Source: Pseudomonas putida
GTDB taxonomy: Bacteria; Pseudomonadota; Gammaproteobacteria; Pseudomonadales; Pseudomonadaceae
Reading direction: 5' to 3'
DNA length: 64,000 nt
Assembly: GCF_001636055.1 (NCBI RefSeq)
Contig: NZ_CP011789.1
Span: 3,658,001 to 3,722,000 of the forward strand
Shown here: positions 60,844-64,000 of the stretch, piece after piece
Numbering within the stretch: position 1 is the first letter of the stretch
How the letters are laid out: the number at the start of each line of letters is the position of its first letter
Notes under the pieces: generated by a model
Database searches by the model: none
What the model saw: the letters and a program-made list of their open reading frames with translations, nothing else
What the model was told of the DNA's origin: nothing
Position numbers and translations under genes: made by a program

Positions 60844-62148
60844 TCAGGCCAGCTCGAGGCGCTGGCTGTGGGCATACTGGCGGGCCAGGGCCAGTACACA
60901 GACCAGCGAGATGCTGGCGATCAAGGTGTAGAACAGCGCCATCGGCCACCAGTGGCCGCTGAACTGATGGGCAAGCCAGGTGCCGATCAACGGCGTCAGG
61001 CCACCGGCGATGGCGCCGCACACCTGGTAGGCCAGGGAAATCGCGGTGTAGCGCACCCGCGTCGGGAACATGCCGCTGACGAAGCCGGCAATCACCGCGT
61101 AGAACGACGCCATGCAAGCCGCCGCCAGGGCGATACCGAGCACGATCAGCGGCCCCTGCCCGGAGCTGACCAGCACGAACATCGGGTAGGGCGAAGCCAT
61201 CGCCAGCAGCGCCATCAGGGCAAGGAAGCGGGTGGCGCCGAGCTTCTCCGACAGCCAGGCCGCAACCGGCTGCACGCAGAACTGGATGATCGCCACGAAG
61301 AACAGGCACTCAAGGATCAGCGCGCGCTCCAGGTGCAGCTGCTGGGTGGTGTAACTGATCATGAAGGTGTTGGTGAAGTAGACGCCGGCGATGCCCAGCG
61401 TATTGGCACCGATGCACAGCAACAGCGGACGCCAGGCGGTACGCAGCACCTCCAGCACCGGCGCCTGCTCCTTGCGCTGGGCCTTGAGCGCCTGCTCGCG
61501 GCTGGCGATGAATTCCGGCGACTCGTTGACCCCCAGGCGAATCGCCAGGCCCACCAGCAGCAGCAACGCACTGGCCAGGAACGGCAGGCGCCAGCCCCAG
61601 CTCATCAGGTCTTCTTCCGGAAGGCGGGTGACGGCGCCAAAGGCCAGCAGCGAGAGGATCAAGCCGGCCGGGCTGCCCAGCTGGGCGAACGATGCGAAAA
61701 AGGTACGTCGGCCCTTGGGCGCATGCTCGCCTGCCATCAACACCGCCCCGCCCCACTCGCCACCCACGGCGATGCCCTGGACGATACGCAGCAGGATCAG
61801 CAGCACCGGTGCGGTGGCGCCGATCTGTGCATAGGTCGGCAGCAGGCCGATACCGATGGTGACGACGCCCATCATCAGCAGGGTGATGACCAGGGATTTC
61901 TTGCGCCCGATGCGGTCACCCACATGGCCGAACACGATGCCGCCCAATGGCCGGGCGAAAAAGCCCACGGCGAAGGTGCCGAAGGCCGCCATGGTGCTGA
62001 ACAGGCTGTTGTCGGAAGGAAAGAACAAGGCACCGAACACCAGCGCGGCGGCAGTGGCGTAGATGTAGAAGTCGTACCATTCGATCATGGTGCCGATGAA
62101 CGCGGCGGCCGCGGCCCGACGTGGCTGGGGCGAAGCGGAAGGCTGCAT
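60844..62148 (-). CDS. MHS-family (metabolite:H+ symporter) MFS transporter
   Basis: 434 aa, 12 membrane segments. N-terminal IEWYDFYIYATAAALVFGALFF and the motifs GHVGDRIGRKKSLVIT and IVQGIAVGGEWGGAVLMAGEHAP are typical of the MHS subfamily (shikimate/proline-betaine type). It is the first gene of the minus-strand operon with the two amidohydrolases, and is divergent from a LysR gene. It most likely imports the amide or ureide substrate. Confidence 0.92.
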   Translation of the reverse strand: MQPSASPQPRRAAAAAFIGTMIEWYDFYIYATAAALVFGALFFPSDNSLFSTMAAFGTFAVGFFARPLGGIVFGHVGDRIGRKKSLVITLLMMGVVTIGIGLLPTYAQIGATAPVLLILLRIVQGIAVGGEWGGAVLMAGEHAPKGRRTFFASFAQLGSPAGLILSLLAFGAVTRLPEEDLMSWGWRLPFLASALLLLVGLAIRLGVNESPEFIASREQALKAQRKEQAPVLEVLRTAWRPLLLCIGANTLGIAGVYFTNTFMISYTTQQLHLERALILECLFFVAIIQFCVQPVAAWLSEKLGATRFLALMALLAMASPYPMFVLVSSGQGPLIVLGIALAAACMASFYAVIAGFVSGMFPTRVRYTAISLAYQVCGAIAGGLTPLIGTWLAHQFSGHWWPMALFYTLIASISLVCVLALARQYAHSQRLELA

Positions 62149-62343
62149 GGGGGTGGCTCCTTTGCTTGTTGTTCTGGCAGGAGTTGAGGGTCACGGTGGC
62201 GCTCTTTGGCGCTTGGTCTTGCTGCAGGGGTGGCCGTTTCACGGGCGAGCCCGCTTTTACTGGCCCCTGCATGCCCTTGATTTATCGGCCTGGGGCTATG
62301 ATTAGTCAATTTTCTATTTATTATTCGAACTATTAGACACGCT

Positions 62344-62349
62344 TATAAT
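62344..62349 (+). promoter_or_regulatory. Possible -10 of the LysR gene
   Basis: TATAAT is found 11 bases before the LysR ATG, too close to leave a long leader. The upstream -35 match (TTATTC, 62321-62326) is weak. The AT-rich stretch 62299-62349 is the main regulatory zone between the divergent transporter and LysR genes. Confidence 0.3.
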
Positions 62350-62360
62350 TCGAGCCCATC

Positions 62361-63272
62361 ATGTCCGACCGCCTGCTCAACGACCGCCTCGACTGGAACC
62401 TGCTGCGCACCTTCCGCGTGATCGGCCAGGAACTCTCCATCAGCCGCGCAGCCGCTCGCCTGCACCTTACGCAACCTGCCGTGAGCCAGGCGCTCAAGCG
62501 CCTGGAAGAACAACTCGGCCGCCAGCTCATCGCCCGCCGCGGCCCACGCTTCGTGCTTACCGAAACGGGCGAGCAACTGTTCCAGCTCGCAGGCGAGGTG
62601 TATGGGCAGATGTCGCAGATCGGTGGGCTGCTGGAGCAGCCTGCTGACGAAGTGGTGGGCAAGGTGCGCCTGCTGATGATCAGCCGTATCGTCAGTGAGC
62701 GCTTCGACGACTTTCTCGCCGACTTTCATCGCCAGCACCCACGGGTGGAGTTGGAAATCGACGTCATGCGCAGCTCCGACATCGTCGCCGCCCTGCAGGA
62801 AAAGACCGCCACCGCAGCCCTGAGCCTCAACCGCCGTGCTCAACCGCGCCTGGAGCAACGCCTGTTCCTGCGCCAGCGCTATGCCTTCTTCTGCGGCAAG
62901 CACCATGCGCTGTTCGGCGCCCAGGAAGGCGACCTGCAACGGGAGAATTTCGTCAGTTTCACCAGCGACCAGATTGGCGGCATGCTCTCGCCATTGACCA
63001 TCTTCCGCGACCAGCAAGGGTTTTCCGGCAGGATCGTCGCGTCCTCCCCGAGCCTTGAAGAAGTGCGTCGGCTGGTGATCGCAGGGTTCGGTATAGGGTG
63101 CCTGCCCGAGCATGTGGTGGCCGCCGATGTGCAGGCCGGGCTGCTATGGAAGCTGGCGCCGCATGAAGGGATTGCCGACGTGGATATCCACCTGCTGTGG
63201 AACCGCGAGCAGCGCTTGAGTCGGGCAGAGGGGGTGTTTATCGAGGCGTTGCAGCGGTGTCTGGAGGTGTGA
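62361..63272 (+). CDS. LysR-family regulator
   Basis: 303 aa. HTH: LDWNLLRTFRVIGQELSISRAAARLHLTQPAVSQALKRLEEQLGRQLI. The effector domain from about residue 95 (GKVRLLMISRIVSERFDDFLADFHRQHP) is normal length. It is divergent from the MHS transporter-amidohydrolase operon (212-base gap), so control of that operon is likely, with the imported compound as the probable signal. Confidence 0.92.
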   Translation: MSDRLLNDRLDWNLLRTFRVIGQELSISRAAARLHLTQPAVSQALKRLEEQLGRQLIARRGPRFVLTETGEQLFQLAGEVYGQMSQIGGLLEQPADEVVGKVRLLMISRIVSERFDDFLADFHRQHPRVELEIDVMRSSDIVAALQEKTATAALSLNRRAQPRLEQRLFLRQRYAFFCGKHHALFGAQEGDLQRENFVSFTSDQIGGMLSPLTIFRDQQGFSGRIVASSPSLEEVRRLVIAGFGIGCLPEHVVAADVQAGLLWKLAPHEGIADVDIHLLWNREQRLSRAEGVFIEALQRCLEV

Positions 63273-63354
63273 TTGTCGAGTGTTCTCAGGTAGCTGGACA
63301 CCGTGATGGCCGGAGCAAGGGCCTGATCCATCAATCTAAAAGCCAGCTCAATTC

Positions 63355-63385
63355 CTGTGGGAGCGGGCTTGTCCCGCGATGGGCA
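63355..63385. repeat. Single REP element
   Basis: CTGTGGGAGCGGGCTTGTCC with CGCGATGGGC is one REP copy of the same family as at 91 and 38327, here unpaired. It lies in the 217-base gap between LysR and the cyclase-family gene, which shows nothing else recognisable. Confidence 0.85.
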
Positions 63386-63489
63386 ACCCTGTTGACCCAC
63401 AGACAAAAGTGATTGTCCCGACCGCTACTTTTTCCCAGACCGCCCGCTGCCGAGAATCTCCCGACTGCATTTCACACCTCGGAGATTCC

Positions 63490-64000
63490 ATGAAAGCGTT
63501 CAAACCCCTGCTCCTGGCCACCGCACTGGCCGCCACTGCGCACAGTGCACTGGCCGCCGACTGGCAAGCCTCGCCTTATGGCGCGCAGGATGAAATCGGC
63601 GCGGCCAACCTACTCACCCCCGACGTGGTCAAGCAGGCCGCCGAGTTGATCAAGACCGGCAAGACCTACCCCCTTGCCGTGCCGGTGAGCAAGGACCTGC
63701 CAGCCTTTCGCCACCGCAGCTTCCACCTCTACAACATCCAGCCCGGCGAACAGGCCGGCCAGACCCTCGGTCGCAACAAGTTCACCTTCAACGATGAACT
63801 GGTCAATGGCTGGACCGGCGTCGGCACCCAGCTCAACGGCATCGGCCATATCGGCATCGACAACGTCTACTACAACGGCAACAAGGCCGCCGATTTCGTC
63901 ACGGTCGAAGGCGTGACGAAGCTTGGGATCGAAAAGGCACCGCCGATGGTGACCCGCGGCGTGGTGCTGGACATGACCGCACACTACGGCCAGGCCATCG
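63490..64000 (+). CDS. Secreted cyclase-family (PF04199-like) protein, partial
   Basis: At least 170 aa, cut by the window edge; start MKAFKPLLLATALAATAHSALA at 63490 with GGAG upstream. The signal peptide is clear (cleavage after SALA-AD), then SPYGAQDEIGAANLLTPDVVKQAAELIKTGKTYPLAVPVS. In kynurenine-formamidase relatives the zinc motif is HxGTHxDxPxH; here the aligned segment reads TGVGTQLNGIGHIGID, keeping only GT and the last His. Metal binding and activity are therefore doubtful. A periplasmic role is inferred from the signal peptide. Confidence 0.78.
   Translation, partial: MKAFKPLLLATALAATAHSALAADWQASPYGAQDEIGAANLLTPDVVKQAAELIKTGKTYPLAVPVSKDLPAFRHRSFHLYNIQPGEQAGQTLGRNKFTFNDELVNGWTGVGTQLNGIGHIGIDNVYYNGNKAADFVTVEGVTKLGIEKAPPMVTRGVVLDMTAHYGQAI

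Noticed and set aside
59101..62187. 1028-residue open frame on the plus strand across three minus-strand genes
   Set aside because: It overlaps firm amidohydrolase, carbamoylase and MHS transporter genes and its translation is rich in Arg, Gly and Ala without motifs.
1..64000. tRNA, rRNA and CRISPR arrays
   Set aside because: No cloverleaf, rRNA-like or repeat-spacer pattern was recognised anywhere in the window by reading; short RNAs cannot be fully excluded without a covariance search.

Overview
This 64 kb window is from a high-GC Gram-negative chromosome, almost certainly a Pseudomonas of the P. putida group. The reasons are paired REP/REPIN elements with the core GCGGGACAAGCCCGCTCCCAC in several gaps, a membrane glucose dehydrogenase (gcd) next to an OprB porin, an LpxO-type lipid A hydroxylase, two TonB-dependent receptors, and many LysR/AraC/TetR regulators beside small operons. 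No tRNA, rRNA, CRISPR array, phage or insertion sequence was seen. It reads as ordinary accessory metabolic chromosome made of small regulator-plus-operon modules.

Region by region. (1) 1-9.5 kb: a nutrient-scavenging island with a TonB receptor, a luciferase-type flavin monooxygenase, an NrtABC/SsuABC-type ABC importer, an acyl-CoA-dehydrogenase-like flavoprotein, an AhpD-like protein and a divergent AraC regulator; organosulfur use is the most likely theme. (2) 9.7-13.5 kb: gcd and oprB, for periplasmic glucose oxidation and glucose entry. (3) 13.5-19.8 kb: a LysE exporter; an ECF sigma/anti-sigma pair facing a periplasmic catalase-like peroxidase plus cytochrome b561 operon, with matching GGAAT-N16-CGTC promoters on both strands; an MFS pump; an XRE-cupin regulator. 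(4) 19.8-25.9 kb: a TetR-controlled SDR/isomerase pair, a nitroreductase with divergent LysR, an orphan membrane protein, an AraC and a second LysE exporter. (5) 26-34.9 kb: SotB-like exporter, beta-propeller-like protein, YahK-like aldehyde reductase with YqhC-like AraC, TetR with quinone-reductase-like flavoprotein, ThpR, LpxO, an AhpD-like protein and an acetyltransferase. (6) 35-44 kb: an outer-membrane barrel, a cobalamin riboswitch ahead of a TonB receptor, an acyltransferase-like membrane protein, small proteins, a diguanylate cyclase, the UV endonuclease UvsE and a Gly/Ser-rich secreted protein.

(7) 44.4-49.8 kb: a formaldehyde-activating-enzyme (Fae) homologue heads an operon with an aldo/keto reductase, a GabD-like aldehyde dehydrogenase and an MFS transporter, followed by a convergent LysR gene. 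This is the most unusual locus, because Fae normally serves the tetrahydromethanopterin pathway, which putida-group pseudomonads are not known to have. (8) 50-58.5 kb: a porin, LysR, aldehyde dehydrogenase, MFS importer, enolase-superfamily protein and GMC oxidoreductase that look like a complete uptake and catabolic route for an unknown hydroxylated or sugar-acid-like substrate; the enolase-superfamily member has lost canonical active-site residues. (9) 58.5-63.3 kb: an HDAC-like amidohydrolase, a carbamoylase/allantoate-hydrolase-like enzyme and an MHS transporter, with a divergent LysR. (10) The window ends inside a secreted cyclase-family (PF04199) protein whose zinc motif is degenerate.

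Short GC-rich hairpins sit between many neighbouring genes, often between an enzyme gene and a transporter or porin gene in the same operon.
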